DNA from: Mucilaginibacter achroorhodeus
GTDB taxonomy: Bacteria; Bacteroidota; Bacteroidia; Sphingobacteriales; Sphingobacteriaceae
Assembly: GCF_007846095.1 (NCBI RefSeq)
Contig: NZ_VOEI01000001.1
Location: forward strand, 744,001 to 808,000
Reading direction: 5' to 3'
DNA: 64,000 nucleotides
This document shows, in pieces, positions 1 to 9,026 of the stretch (its first letter is position 1; every line of letters starts with the position of its first letter). The position numbers and the translations under genes were made by a program. A model generated the notes under the pieces. The model was not told where the DNA came from, ran no database searches, and saw nothing but the letters and a program-made list of their open reading frames with translations.

Positions 1-130
1 ATTGCTTATATTCCTTGTACATCAATATGTTCGACTCGAATTTTAAAGGTTGCAAAAATAGGCAATTTAATTGTGAATAGGTATATGTTTTACTATAAAG
101 ACATAAAGCTTTACACGGAGTTTATGAGAA

Positions 131-231
131 GAAGCCTCTCCCCAAACCCCTCCCCGAGGGAGAGGGGCTTTTAAAAAGCTATTCTTTTCAAGTCTCCCCT
201 GTCGGGGGAGATTTAGAGGGGGCTTTGTAAG
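131..231. repeat. Intergenic palindromic repeat, CTCTCC/GGAGAGG family
   Basis: Two neighbouring palindromes lie in gene-free DNA. CCTCTCC (135-141) can pair with GGAGAGG (159-165), and TCTCCCC (193-199) with GGGGGAGA (204-211). The same CTCTCC...GGAGAGG pattern recurs near 52541-52571 inside ispG and near 59971-60045. Any protein read from this stretch is an artefact. Nothing else is recognisable in positions 1-395. Confidence 0.6.
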
Positions 232-395
232 CTCATGAATGCTTCGCAATTTAGAGAGGCTTTTGGGCGTTGCCTTCTGCCCGCGCTATTCGCTTATACG
301 CGCACAGGCATTAGGCTCGGGGCCGGTATCCGCTACTATCGCTAACGCAAATTCAACACCGCGTCATTGCGAGGGAATAGATAGAGTATTCTAAA

Positions 396-424
396 ACCCT
401 CTTTTCGCGCAGCGAAGAGAGGGT
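396..424. repeat. Perfect-stem hairpin upstream of the M28 peptidase
   Basis: ACCCTCTTTTCGC (396-408) pairs over 13 positions with GCGAAGAGAGGGT (412-424), with one G-U pair and a 3-nt loop. It lies about 40 nt before the promoter box of the peptidase gene. It has the look of an intergenic REP-like palindrome. No U-tract follows, so it is not an obvious terminator. Confidence 0.55.
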
Positions 425-460
425 GGTCGAGCGGAGCAAAGACCGGGTGAGTAAAATTCC

Positions 461-468
461 TATATTTG
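461..468 (+). promoter_or_regulatory. Candidate -7 promoter box for the M28 peptidase
   Basis: TATATTTG matches the Bacteroidota -7 consensus TAnnTTTG and lies 20 nt before the ATG at 489. I see no clear -33 TTG at the usual distance, so the call rests on the -7 box alone. Confidence 0.4.
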
Positions 469-488
469 AATTAAAACCCATATTCACT

Positions 489-2132
489 ATGAAAATAAAT
501 GCAATAGCTATTGTTACCGCAGCCGCGTTTTTTGCAGGATGCGCCGGTGATACTGATAAAAACCAAAACACTACTGCCGATACAGGTATTGCGGCTGATA
601 TTAAACATCACATAGCCGTATTGGCTAATGACTCTCTGATGGGTCGCAAGCCGTTCACTAAGGGCGAAGAAAAAACCATTAACTACATCGCATCTGAATA
701 CAAGAAGCTGGGACTTGAGCCGGGTAACAATGGCAGCTATTTTCAGGAAGTGCCTATGGTAGAGATCACTTCTACCGCAAATGATATGAGCATCAGTGGC
801 AAAACTACCATGGCCCTGAAACCGGGTGTAGACTTTGTTGCCTCAACCCGCCGCGAGCAGGATACCTTGAGCCTTAAAAATTCGCCGCTGGTATTTGCCG
901 GTTTTGGTGTGGTAGCGCCTGAATTTAACTGGAACGATTACAAAGGCCTTGATGTAAAAGGCAAAACCGTAATTGTACTTGTAAATGACCCCGGTTTTAA
1001 AGCGCCGGAAAAGTTATTCAAAGGCGATACCATGAGCTACTACGGTCGCTGGACCTACAAGTACGAAGAGGCCGCGCGCCAGGGTGCTGCAGGTGTCATC
1101 ATCGTCCATCAAACCCAACCGGCAAGCTACGGCTGGCAGGTGATACAAAACAGCTTTGCAGGCTCAAAACTTTATTTGCAACAAGCCGATAAGCACATGA
1201 ACCGCTGCAAGGTTGAGGGCTGGATAAGCGAACAGGCCGCTACTAAATTATTGGCAAGCGCCGGCTTCAACGGCAACATCCGTGACTATGCACGCCGTAA
1301 GGATTTTAAAGCGGTGGCGTTAGGCAGCAGCGTTTCGCTTGACTTGAAAAATAATTTGAAGTACTCAAAATCAAATAACGTTATCGGTATCATCCAAGGT
1401 ACCGAGCGCCCGCATGAAACCATATTATACACCGCTCACTGGGATCACTTTGGCATTGGCAAACCTGATGCTAAAGGCGACAGCATCTACAACGGTGCGG
1501 TTGATAATGCCAGTGGCGTAGCAGCTATTTTAGCGGTTGCTAAAAAGTTTGCTTCGCAAAAAGAGAAGCCTAAGCGTTCTATAGTTTTCCTGGCTGTTAC
1601 TGCCGAAGAACAAGGCCTGTTAGGCTCGGAATACTATGCCACGCACCCCATTTATCCGCTTAACAAAACGGTGGCTGATCTGAACCTTGATGCGCTGTCA
1701 GACTTTGGCGAAACCAGTAACTTCTCCATCACCGGAAAAGGCCAGAACGACTTGGATGACTACGTGATCAAACTGACCAAAGCCAAAGGTTGGGACGTGG
1801 TTGGTGATGAGAACCCCGGCTCGGGCAGTTACTACCGGTCCGATCATTTCAATTTTGCCAAAGTTGGTGTACCCGCTTTAGACCTGCACAACGGGGCAAA
1901 AAGCATACAACGCGGTGAAGAGTTTGGTAAAGAGAAGCTAAAGGAATATAACGACCAACGTTACCACCAACCATCAGACGAGTACAGCGATGCTATGGAC
2001 ACCCGTGGCATGGCGCAGACCACCGACCTAATGTACAAACTCGGCGTACAGTTGAGCAATGAAACTACCTTCCCGGGCTGGAAAAAAGGCTCGGAGTTTA
2101 AAGCAGTGAGAGATAAAGCAATGGGGAAATAA
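489..2132 (+). CDS. Exported M28-family zinc peptidase (lipoprotein)
   Basis: This 547-residue protein resembles bacterial M28 aminopeptidases, which bind two zinc ions and remove N-terminal residues from peptides outside the cytoplasm. The start at 489 gives a short hydrophobic leader ending in FFAGC, a lipobox, so it should be a lipoprotein; a longer frame from 423 would bury this signal and overlap the promoter box. A PA-type insert covers about residues 130-290. Zinc-site motifs are visible: HWDH at 317-320, the bridging Asp in VDNASG near 339, the EE pair near 372 and a late SDHF histidine. It stands alone, ending at a terminator shared with the convergent TPR gene. The exact substrate is not readable from sequence. 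Confidence 0.88.
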   Translation: MKINAIAIVTAAAFFAGCAGDTDKNQNTTADTGIAADIKHHIAVLANDSLMGRKPFTKGEEKTINYIASEYKKLGLEPGNNGSYFQEVPMVEITSTANDMSISGKTTMALKPGVDFVASTRREQDTLSLKNSPLVFAGFGVVAPEFNWNDYKGLDVKGKTVIVLVNDPGFKAPEKLFKGDTMSYYGRWTYKYEEAARQGAAGVIIVHQTQPASYGWQVIQNSFAGSKLYLQQADKHMNRCKVEGWISEQAATKLLASAGFNGNIRDYARRKDFKAVALGSSVSLDLKNNLKYSKSNNVIGIIQGTERPHETILYTAHWDHFGIGKPDAKGDSIYNGAVDNASGVAAILAVAKKFASQKEKPKRSIVFLAVTAEEQGLLGSEYYATHPIYPLNKTVADLNLDALSDFGETSNFSITGKGQNDLDDYVIKLTKAKGWDVVGDENPGSGSYYRSDHFNFAKVGVPALDLHNGAKSIQRGEEFGKEKLKEYNDQRYHQPSDEYSDAMDTRGMAQTTDLMYKLGVQLSNETTFPGWKKGSEFKAVRDKAMGK

Positions 2133-2144
2133 GCAAAGCTTCGG

Positions 2145-2198
2145 TGTTCACGTTCACGCCATGAACACTTGTGAACATCGTGAACGCCGTGAACGCTG
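2145..2198. repeat. Short tandem array with 9-nt period, inverted
   Basis: After the peptidase stop, GTGAAC recurs every 9 nt (GTGAACATC, GTGAACGCC, then a third copy), preceded by inverted GTTCAC copies. The two halves can pair into a hairpin. It belongs to the same style of degenerate tandem inverted arrays seen at 23.9, 25.1, 26.1, 26.8, 27.8, 37.0, 38.7 and 43.5 kb, here with another unit length. Confidence 0.6.
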
Positions 2199-2237
2199 AC
2201 ATGATCCTGTCAGTAGGCGCTAAGTGATAAAACATAA

Positions 2238-2268
2238 AAGGCCGGGCATTGCGCCCGGCCTTGGTTTT
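2238..2268. terminator. Bidirectional intrinsic terminator
   Basis: A 10-bp stem, AAGGCCGGGC (2238-2247) with GCCCGGCCTT (2253-2262), and a 5-nt loop are followed by GGTTTTT on the plus strand. It sits between the convergent peptidase and TPR genes and could serve both. Confidence 0.8.
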
Positions 2269-2292
2269 TATAGATCAGTTAGTTAATAGTTT

Positions 2293-4314
2293 CTATTTAC
2301 AATATTGTGCCACTTGAGCAGCGGCGGCCTTTGAGCCGAGGTTAACGGCTTGTTTAAAATCAGTACAGGCGTTGCCTGTATCCTTTTGGTTTACCCTTGC
2401 ACGGCCACGAAGCAGGTAGATCTCCGGGTTTTTAGGCTCTATCTTCAGCGCGTAATTAAAATCAAGGTTGCTGCGCTGGGTATCACCGGCCAGGCTTCGG
2501 GCCAGTCCACGCCATGCATAGGCAACAGTATTGTTCATGTCAATAAATATGGCACTGTTAAAATCATCGACAGCGCCCTGGTAGTTTTGCGTAGCCAAAC
2601 GTATCTGCCCGCGAATAAAATAAGCATCTTCCTGGCCGTCATTTATTTTAATACCCTTAGCAATATCGGCCAATGCACCGTTGTTATCCTTCATATCAAA
2701 CTTGGCGCTGCCGCGGTTAAAGTAAGCCTGCGATGATGCAGTATCCAACTTAAGGGCTGCATTGTAATCGGCAATAGCGCCTTGCAGGTTGCCGGTGTGT
2801 TGTTTGGCGGCTCCCCTGCCTATCAGGTAATTGGCGTTTTTAGGGTTTTTACTCACCAGCGTATTAAACAAAGGCAAACCTTCGCTGTAAAATTGAGCTT
2901 TCACCATTGATCGTACAAACCTGTCGCGCAGGTTATCATCGTCTTTGTCGATGGCCGCAATTCGCTTGTAATCGGCAAGTGCACCTTCACGGTCGTTAAC
3001 TTTTAAACGGGTTTCTGCGCGTTTTAATAACGTTTCAGAATCACCACCATTGTAGCTCAATGCTTTGTTGTAATAGCCCACAGCAGTATCGTACTGATGT
3101 TTCCCTGCCGCAATGTTACCCAGCAATACATAAGAATAATCATTAGAGGGGTTCATTTTTATTCCCTGGTTAAGATCAGCCAATGCTGCAGCTGTGTCTT
3201 TCAATTCCAGGTTGGCACGGGCACGGCTTACGTAGGCATAAGCATTTTTTGCGTCCAGCTCAATGGCGCGGTCGGCATCGTCTTTGGCATCTTCAAAAGA
3301 CCTCATATCCAGTTTGAGATCCGCACGGTTCTGAAAAGCATCTGAGGTTTCCTTCAATTCTATCGACTTATCAAAATCTGCCAGCGCCCCCTGTTTATCA
3401 TTAAGGTTATATTTAACCAAACCATCATAAAGATACAGCTCGGCATTGTTTGGGTCTCGTTTTATGGCCTCGCCAAAATACTGCAGCGCCCCTTTCTTAT
3501 CATTGTTATTGCTTAAAGCATTGGCCAGGTACTTGTACAGATTAGGCATCCGTGGGTTTAAAGCAATGGTTGCTTTGTAATCGGCAACGGCTGCTTTGTA
3601 ATTTTTAAGGTTTCCGTAAGCATTGCCACGATAAAACACGGCGTAGGCATTTTTAGGGTTAAGCGCCAATGCTGCGGTGTAATCTGCAATAGCACCCCGG
3701 TAATCGCCCATGTTACCTTTAGAGTTTGCCCGGTAATAGATCAGGTCTGAGTTCTTTGGATCAAGCGTAACTGCTTTATTAAAATCTTCAATAGCGCCTT
3801 CGTTATCCTTTAAATTAGCTTTGGCAACACCTCTGTACTCGTATAATGACGGGTCGCGCGGGTCAAGTGAGATGGCTTTAGTAAAATCATCTACCGCTCC
3901 CTGGTGATTGCCCATGTTTGCTTTGGCATTAGCACGGTAATGATACATATCTGCCCTTGGGTTTAGCGCTATCGCCTTATCAAAATCGGCAATGGCTTCG
4001 TTATACCGGCCTTTATCATTATAGATGTTAGCGCGGTACATGTAGGCAAAGGCATTATTAGGATCATACTGAATAGCTTTTGTATAGTCGGCCACGGCTT
4101 TGTCAGCGTCCTTTATATTATTGTATGCGTTACCGCGATAGAAATAGGCTTTGGCGTTGTTAGGCTCTATTTCTATAGCCTTACTAAAATCAACTATAGC
4201 CTGGCGATAATTTTTAATATTAGCTTCGGTATTTCCTACACCTATATAGGTTTCGGCGCTTTGCGCAAGGCAGCAAAACGGCAGCAGTAAAAAAGCTATT
4301 GTAAATCTTATCAT
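2293..4314 (-). CDS. Exported tetratricopeptide-repeat protein
   Basis: The protein is 673 residues. A Sec signal (hydrophobic run ending CCLAQ near residue 18) is followed by about 19 back-to-back 34-residue TPR units reaching the C-terminus. The units share a KAIxLDPxNxxAYxxRGxA pattern. No catalytic domain is visible, so it is probably a periplasmic or envelope protein-binding scaffold. It is the last gene of a tight four-gene operon (acyltransferase, esterase, barrel, TPR) with gaps of only 8-15 nt, suggesting a shared envelope role. The high internal repetition makes homology-based naming unreliable. Confidence 0.85.
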   Translation of the reverse strand: MIRFTIAFLLLPFCCLAQSAETYIGVGNTEANIKNYRQAIVDFSKAIEIEPNNAKAYFYRGNAYNNIKDADKAVADYTKAIQYDPNNAFAYMYRANIYNDKGRYNEAIADFDKAIALNPRADMYHYRANAKANMGNHQGAVDDFTKAISLDPRDPSLYEYRGVAKANLKDNEGAIEDFNKAVTLDPKNSDLIYYRANSKGNMGDYRGAIADYTAALALNPKNAYAVFYRGNAYGNLKNYKAAVADYKATIALNPRMPNLYKYLANALSNNNDKKGALQYFGEAIKRDPNNAELYLYDGLVKYNLNDKQGALADFDKSIELKETSDAFQNRADLKLDMRSFEDAKDDADRAIELDAKNAYAYVSRARANLELKDTAAALADLNQGIKMNPSNDYSYVLLGNIAAGKHQYDTAVGYYNKALSYNGGDSETLLKRAETRLKVNDREGALADYKRIAAIDKDDDNLRDRFVRSMVKAQFYSEGLPLFNTLVSKNPKNANYLIGRGAAKQHTGNLQGAIADYNAALKLDTASSQAYFNRGSAKFDMKDNNGALADIAKGIKINDGQEDAYFIRGQIRLATQNYQGAVDDFNSAIFIDMNNTVAYAWRGLARSLAGDTQRSNLDFNYALKIEPKNPEIYLLRGRARVNQKDTGNACTDFKQAVNLGSKAAAAQVAQYCK

Positions 4315-4322
4315 CTTAAATA

Positions 4323-5168
4323 TTATCTGAAAGGCTTAACTAAAACAGAGAAAGATGCCGTGGTGCCATAGCCGGTATTGCGGCCGTTTATGAAATGCCC
4401 CCCGGTTGCAAAAAACGACAGGCGTTTGTTTGCCGTGTACCCATAAGTAAGCGATGCCTGGTTAAATGCAAAGTTTTTATTTACAGCCAATATGGGCGAG
4501 AACCTGGTAAAGTTACTTGATGAGTAAAAGCCACCCAATGATACCGAGAGCTGGTGATGAAAACGCCTATCCAGCGTTAAACCAAAGGTACCGGTGTAGC
4601 GGTCCTGGGTTGGGCCATCAGGGCCAAAATACTGGCGTACGCCATTCTCTAATGTAAAATAATAGTTCTTCCCTAAAACTTTACCGCTACCTGCAAAGGC
4701 AAGTTTAATTTCAGCGCCCTGTTCGCGGTAACCCAGTGTAAGATCATTGTACAATGGTGTAATATACGTACCCTGCACAGTAAAATAATAGATGTAATTG
4801 ATGTTGGCCACATAATAACGCAGGCCTATTTCAAGGTCGGTTAAACCGGTACTGGTTGTTTTCGAGTTGTTATCTTCATACGTGTTGCGCACATAAGGCA
4901 GCAAAGCCACTGCGGTTAAGCGCCTGCTTATGCCATACTCCGCATAAAGCGAAAAACCTATTGATGAGAACTGCCCATTATTAGCAAAAGGCGTTCTGCG
5001 GCGTAACGAATCCCAACCGCTGTTTGCATAAAAATAGCTAACGGATGGCGACAGCAGTAACCGCTTTGGCCTTACCGGGAAACCACCCGCAAAACTGCTG
5101 GTGTTAGCCAGCAACATAAAGCTTGCTGCTAATAAAAATATCTTAAAGTCAGTTTTAGGTACTGTCAT
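4323..5168 (-). CDS. Predicted outer-membrane beta-barrel protein
   Basis: The protein is 281 residues with an N-terminal signal ending near SSFAGG. The rest is alternating aromatic/polar strands (for example YFTVQGTYITPLY) and it ends in a strand finishing VKPFR, typical of Bacteroidota outer-membrane barrels of the transporter/OmpW-like size class. I do not recognise a named family. It lies 8 nt upstream of the TPR gene and 9 nt downstream of the esterase, so the three are almost certainly cotranscribed. Its job may be passage or surface display for the same substrate, but this is inference from context. Confidence 0.7.
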   Translation of the reverse strand: MTVPKTDFKIFLLAASFMLLANTSSFAGGFPVRPKRLLLSPSVSYFYANSGWDSLRRRTPFANNGQFSSIGFSLYAEYGISRRLTAVALLPYVRNTYEDNNSKTTSTGLTDLEIGLRYYVANINYIYYFTVQGTYITPLYNDLTLGYREQGAEIKLAFAGSGKVLGKNYYFTLENGVRQYFGPDGPTQDRYTGTFGLTLDRRFHHQLSVSLGGFYSSSNFTRFSPILAVNKNFAFNQASLTYGYTANKRLSFFATGGHFINGRNTGYGTTASFSVLVKPFR

Positions 5169-5177
5169 GTCTTAAGC

Positions 5178-6482
5178 TTAAAATAGTGCAAAATGGTCGC
5201 GCATCCAACGCCCTTCAAGGTCTTTATATGATTGTGATATCTCGTGCCCCAGGTCTTTAAATACCATCATCCTTTTCTTCCCGGGAATTACGTTGAAAGT
5301 GGCATACTCGTTATAAGGCGGTGCGTAAGGGTCTAATAAACCTATACCCATTATGGCGGGGCAAGTTATATTTTCTGCAAAATTTTTACCGTCATAGTAG
5401 TTAAGGTTGCTCATCACCTTATCAAGGGTTAACCCTGGTTGAGTGCGTATGTACTTCTTAATATCGCTGATAGGCCAGGTAACTTCGCCGTCCAGATTAT
5501 TTACATCACAAAGTATAGGGTTTTGGGCAGAGCACAGGTTAACCCTTTTATCAAGCGATGCCGTAGCAAGTGCCAAATAACCACCCATACTACCGCCTGA
5601 TACCAGGATATTATCGTGCTTTAAATTTGGCTGGGCGTAGATAAAATCAATGGCGCGTAAACAATCCATTATAACGCCGCGCATAACGTATTTATCCCTG
5701 TCTTCTATCCGGTAAAATATAAATTCATCGCGGCGGGTGTCTATCTGGCCACGACTGTTACCCTGCCCTCTTACGTTTAGTGTAATAATAGCCAGGTCTT
5801 CATCCAAACCCGTTATGGGCATCAGGTTAACCTGGTAGCCCGGCAAACCCAACAGTACCGAAAATTTACGATTTGGGTTAGGATTATTCGGCACTGTCAT
5901 CCATCCCTTTATCAGGTAATTATCCAGGGAGCGCATTTCTATCAGGAATACCTTACGGTTATCGGTATTCATTTTAGGCATTGGCGTTACCTTAAAATTA
6001 GGTTTAACCGCGGCCAGCTCTGCTTTGGCTTTATTCCAAAAGGCATCAAAGTCTGCAGGTTTTTGATATTTAGAGCGTATCTCGTCAGGACGGATACCAA
6101 AAACCCTGCGGGTAGTATCGTCATACTCAGATACGTTAACCATAAAGTTAACCTTATAGAAACCTGTCGGCAGGGATGGCAGTTCGAAACTGTATTTCCC
6201 TGAACTTTTCTTGCCGAGATTTACCTTCTGCGATGCTGTTTTGATGTCCTTACCATGCTGGGTTATAATGTAGGAAACCGTACCTGTTTGCGGATTATTG
6301 GTAGGATTTTTCACCTCGAAGGTATAGCTGGCATGATCACCAAAAATGGCGTTCTTGTTACCTGCGGTAAGCACGGTCGAAATTCCTTCTTCCTCATCAT
6401 CCTGTGCAAGGCAATGATTTATGCCCGCAAGGGTGAAGATGCAAAGCAACATGAAAAATATCTTATTTGATCTGATTAACAT
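5178..6482 (-). CDS. Exported acetyl-xylan-esterase-type alpha/beta hydrolase
   Basis: The 434-residue protein has a Sec signal (to about residue 26, ending CLAQ), an Ig-like N-terminal domain to about residue 125 and a C-terminal alpha/beta hydrolase of the AXE1/cephalosporin-C deacetylase type. The nucleophile elbow is GGSMGG with Ser298; a late DLGHE supplies His413, and an LLDP motif near 383 the acid. RGQGNSRG is typical of the family's oxyanion region. Family members remove acetyl groups from carbohydrate. It sits 14 nt downstream of a membrane acyltransferase, a possible acetyl-adding partner. Substrate unknown. Confidence 0.82.
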   Translation of the reverse strand: MLIRSNKIFFMLLCIFTLAGINHCLAQDDEEEGISTVLTAGNKNAIFGDHASYTFEVKNPTNNPQTGTVSYIITQHGKDIKTASQKVNLGKKSSGKYSFELPSLPTGFYKVNFMVNVSEYDDTTRRVFGIRPDEIRSKYQKPADFDAFWNKAKAELAAVKPNFKVTPMPKMNTDNRKVFLIEMRSLDNYLIKGWMTVPNNPNPNRKFSVLLGLPGYQVNLMPITGLDEDLAIITLNVRGQGNSRGQIDTRRDEFIFYRIEDRDKYVMRGVIMDCLRAIDFIYAQPNLKHDNILVSGGSMGGYLALATASLDKRVNLCSAQNPILCDVNNLDGEVTWPISDIKKYIRTQPGLTLDKVMSNLNYYDGKNFAENITCPAIMGIGLLDPYAPPYNEYATFNVIPGKKRMMVFKDLGHEISQSYKDLEGRWMRDHFALF

Positions 6483-6496
6483 AGTATAAATAAAAC

Positions 6497-7735
6497 TTAA
6501 GCTTTAATGGCCTCCGATCTGTTCTCAGGGTTACGTGCTTTATTTTTGATCAAAAAATCCGACTGTCGGATATAATGATTCAGCGGTTCCTCAACCAGTT
6601 TAAACAACAGTATAGAGACGGCATTTAATACAATGAAGCCGTAAAGCACATTCAGGTTATCATACTGGAAGGGCGAGTTCCAGTCTTTACCCCACTTATC
6701 GTAGAGTTCAAAAATATCGTCGTTCCATTTATTCAGATAATTGTGGAACAGATCATACATCCAACCCAGGTGTATAAGGTAAAAAATGTAAGAGCTTTTG
6801 CCCAGCAACTCAACAAATTTAAAGCTGAGTATCGTTTTAAGCACGGTGGTCTCGGTAAGTAAACCATAGAAAAACACGGCAATGGATGTAGCTAAAAGAT
6901 AGTTGTTGGTAACAATACCAAACGGATGGTGCAAACCTGCCACCTCGCCTTTCGGGATTGGCAGGATAGACATGATCCATACGCAAACAAATACGGCCAG
7001 AAAGCCGCCGTAGGTAAACCAGGTTTTAGCTTGCCCGTCAATTTTATCCTGCCTGCGCTTTACAATCAATGCAAGCTGAATCCCTGCAAAAAACTCGAAG
7101 CACCGACCCAGGAAAGTATATAAGAACATAAACGTAAAGTTGCCGAAGAAACCATACCAGTTAACGTTCCTGAATATCATTACCAGCCCAACACCAAACA
7201 GTGTAACCACAGCCCACTGCAGCCAGAATTTGTTGTATTTTTTTGCAAAGTAGAATATGAATGGCGCCGAGAAATAGAAACATTCCTCAACAGTAAGGCT
7301 CCAGCCTTGCGCTATGCCCGTAAATTTAAGCTGATCAAAAAATCCGCGAACAAAAGTGATGTTCATAAAAAACAAACCCACCGGACTGCCAAAGCCGTTA
7401 ACCGTTTTTGGATCGCGGGTAAAATAGTAAGATATGAAAGCGCCTGCCGTAATCAGGAAATACATTGGATAAATACGCGCTACTCGGTTCTTTAAATATT
7501 GCTTGAACCAATCACCGGTTAGTTTAAAATTATCAAAATATCTGAAGGCGATTAAAAAACCAGACAACACAAAGAAAATGGTTACCCCGATATGGAATTC
7601 ATTAAGAAAACGTTGCACGCCCTGGGGAAATTTTTCATCAAACGCGTACGCGTAATGTGATATGAACACCAGGTACGCTGCTAATGCACGCACGCCTGTT
7701 AATGCCGGGATGTAATTTTGTAAAGGTTTTTGCAC
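6497..7735 (-). CDS. Acyltransferase 3 family membrane protein
   Basis: About 412 residues with roughly ten hydrophobic membrane segments. The family N-terminus (TGVRALAAYLVFISHYAY) carries the conserved early His, and SGFLIAFRYF follows. Such enzymes move acyl, often acetyl, groups onto sugars of envelope glycans or secreted molecules at the inner membrane. No ATG is available; the frame opens with TTG at 7738 or GTG at 7735, and I chose the GTG. First gene of the operon with esterase, barrel and TPR genes. The 198 bp upstream holds its promoter region but no clear TAnnTTTG box that I can defend. Confidence 0.85.
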   Translation of the reverse strand: MQKPLQNYIPALTGVRALAAYLVFISHYAYAFDEKFPQGVQRFLNEFHIGVTIFFVLSGFLIAFRYFDNFKLTGDWFKQYLKNRVARIYPMYFLITAGAFISYYFTRDPKTVNGFGSPVGLFFMNITFVRGFFDQLKFTGIAQGWSLTVEECFYFSAPFIFYFAKKYNKFWLQWAVVTLFGVGLVMIFRNVNWYGFFGNFTFMFLYTFLGRCFEFFAGIQLALIVKRRQDKIDGQAKTWFTYGGFLAVFVCVWIMSILPIPKGEVAGLHHPFGIVTNNYLLATSIAVFFYGLLTETTVLKTILSFKFVELLGKSSYIFYLIHLGWMYDLFHNYLNKWNDDIFELYDKWGKDWNSPFQYDNLNVLYGFIVLNAVSILLFKLVEEPLNHYIRQSDFLIKNKARNPENRSEAIKA

Positions 7736-7937
7736 CAAAACAGTATTTGAATTTAATTTTTACGGTAAATTGTTCCTAATAGTTATACAAAGGAAGTACC
7801 AACTGCTATTTTCTTGTGGGTATCAAATACTGAATTAAGGATTTTATTGGCTAATTGTTTAAAACCACTTTAGAGAAATACGGAATAACAATGACAGCGT
7901 TTTATGTTTAAACGCATCTGCACAGTTGTGCATCTAT

Positions 7938-8888
7938 CTACAAAGCGCTGCCTTGCACTACTCCACGCTCGAGTATGCGCTGATCTATCCGGTACTGTAT
8001 CTCGCTCTTTTTTAACCCCCAATTGGGTGCTATCAACAATTCGCGATCACTGAGGCCGAACAGGCGCTGTATCACAATATTCGGGCGAACCAATGGTAAC
8101 AGGTCGCAAAGGAAATCGGCGTACTCATCAAGGCTGAAAAGCTTAAATGGCTCGCGTTTATATTTAACACCCATTACACTGCCTTCCACTATATGTAAGT
8201 GATGAAACTTTACAAACTTGATCTGTTGGTGGCGATTGATCTCATCGGCGTATGCCAGCATCATGTCTTTTGTCTCTCCCGGCAAGCCAAAAATGGTATG
8301 CACACAAATATCCAAAGGACTATTCTCTACCAGTTTTAAGGCTTTCAGCAATTCATCATGGCTGCAACCACGGTTTATCTGGGCAAGCGTATCGTCATAA
8401 ATACTTTCCATCCCCATCTCCAGGTCAACATCAAAACGATCGGTATAACTCTCTAATAAAGCCACTTTTTCAAAGTCGATACAATCGGGGCGGGTACCTA
8501 CACTTAAACCAACAATATCTTCGGTACCATAGCTAAGTGCCTCATCGTACATCATCTTTAAATAATGAGCAGGGGCATAAGTGTTGGTGTTAGGCTGAAA
8601 GTAGATGATGAACTTATCGGCTTTATTGCCTTTGCGGGCGCGTTCCATGCCTTCCATCACCTGCTGCCTTACGGTAGTGGCATTGCGGCTTACAGATGGT
8701 GTGAACGAATCTACATTGCAATAAGTACAACCTCCATAACCTTTGCTGCCATCGCGGTTGGGGCAGGTAAAACCGCCATCAACAATTACCTTAAATACGC
8801 GTTTGCCCTTATACTTCTCGCGAAGCCACGGCCCGTAATTATTGTAACCTTTTTCCCACTGTACACCTGCCTGGTTTGATAACATCAT
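7938..8888 (-). CDS. Radical SAM protein, YhcC/TIGR01212 type
   Basis: A 316-residue radical SAM enzyme. The cluster-binding cysteines are C42, C54 and C57 in a CPNRDGSKGYGGCTYC motif, the spaced arrangement of the YhcC family rather than plain CxxxCxxC. YFQPNTNTYAP and the HTIFGLPGET segment are also family marks. The start at 8888 (MMLSNQ) is chosen because an upstream extension would run through a repeat array and start without support. YhcC-like proteins are widespread and of uncertain reaction, possibly RNA or cofactor modification. It stands alone between the susCD terminator and the acyltransferase region. Confidence 0.85.
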   Translation of the reverse strand: MMLSNQAGVQWEKGYNNYGPWLREKYKGKRVFKVIVDGGFTCPNRDGSKGYGGCTYCNVDSFTPSVSRNATTVRQQVMEGMERARKGNKADKFIIYFQPNTNTYAPAHYLKMMYDEALSYGTEDIVGLSVGTRPDCIDFEKVALLESYTDRFDVDLEMGMESIYDDTLAQINRGCSHDELLKALKLVENSPLDICVHTIFGLPGETKDMMLAYADEINRHQQIKFVKFHHLHIVEGSVMGVKYKREPFKLFSLDEYADFLCDLLPLVRPNIVIQRLFGLSDRELLIAPNWGLKKSEIQYRIDQRILERGVVQGSAL

Positions 8889-8920
8889 GATAGCCGCAAA
8901 GATACGGTTTTTAAGGATGT

Positions 8921-8952
8921 GCAAATTTGCAGATTTCAGATATGCAGATGCA
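8921..8952. repeat. Single degenerate heptad array
   Basis: Units resembling GCAGATN repeat about every 7 nt just upstream of the radical SAM start. Unlike most arrays in this window I see no inverted partner close by, though TGCAAATTTGCA at its edge is itself palindromic. Weaker than the paired examples. Confidence 0.4.
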
Positions 8953-8966
8953 ATATTCATCATATA

Positions 8967-9003
8967 CAAAAAGGGTGGCAAGCTTTCGCTGTGCCACCCT
9001 TTT
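8967..9003 (-). terminator. Intrinsic terminator of the susCD operon
   Basis: AAAAGGGTGGCA (8969-8980) pairs with TGCCACCCTTTT (8992-9003) around an 11-nt loop. On the minus strand the stem is followed by a T-rich tail (TTTTTG). It lies 24 nt after the susD stop. Confidence 0.85.
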
Positions 9004-9026
9004 ATAGATCAGGTTTATATGATCGG

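Noticed and set aside
1..60. tRNA-like TTCGACTC near 31
   Set aside because: No acceptor or anticodon stem can be built around it.
67..249. Open frame on the minus strand reading PLPRGG-like peptide
   Set aside because: It is a translation of the CTCTCC palindromic repeat, a well-known source of false ORFs in this phylum.
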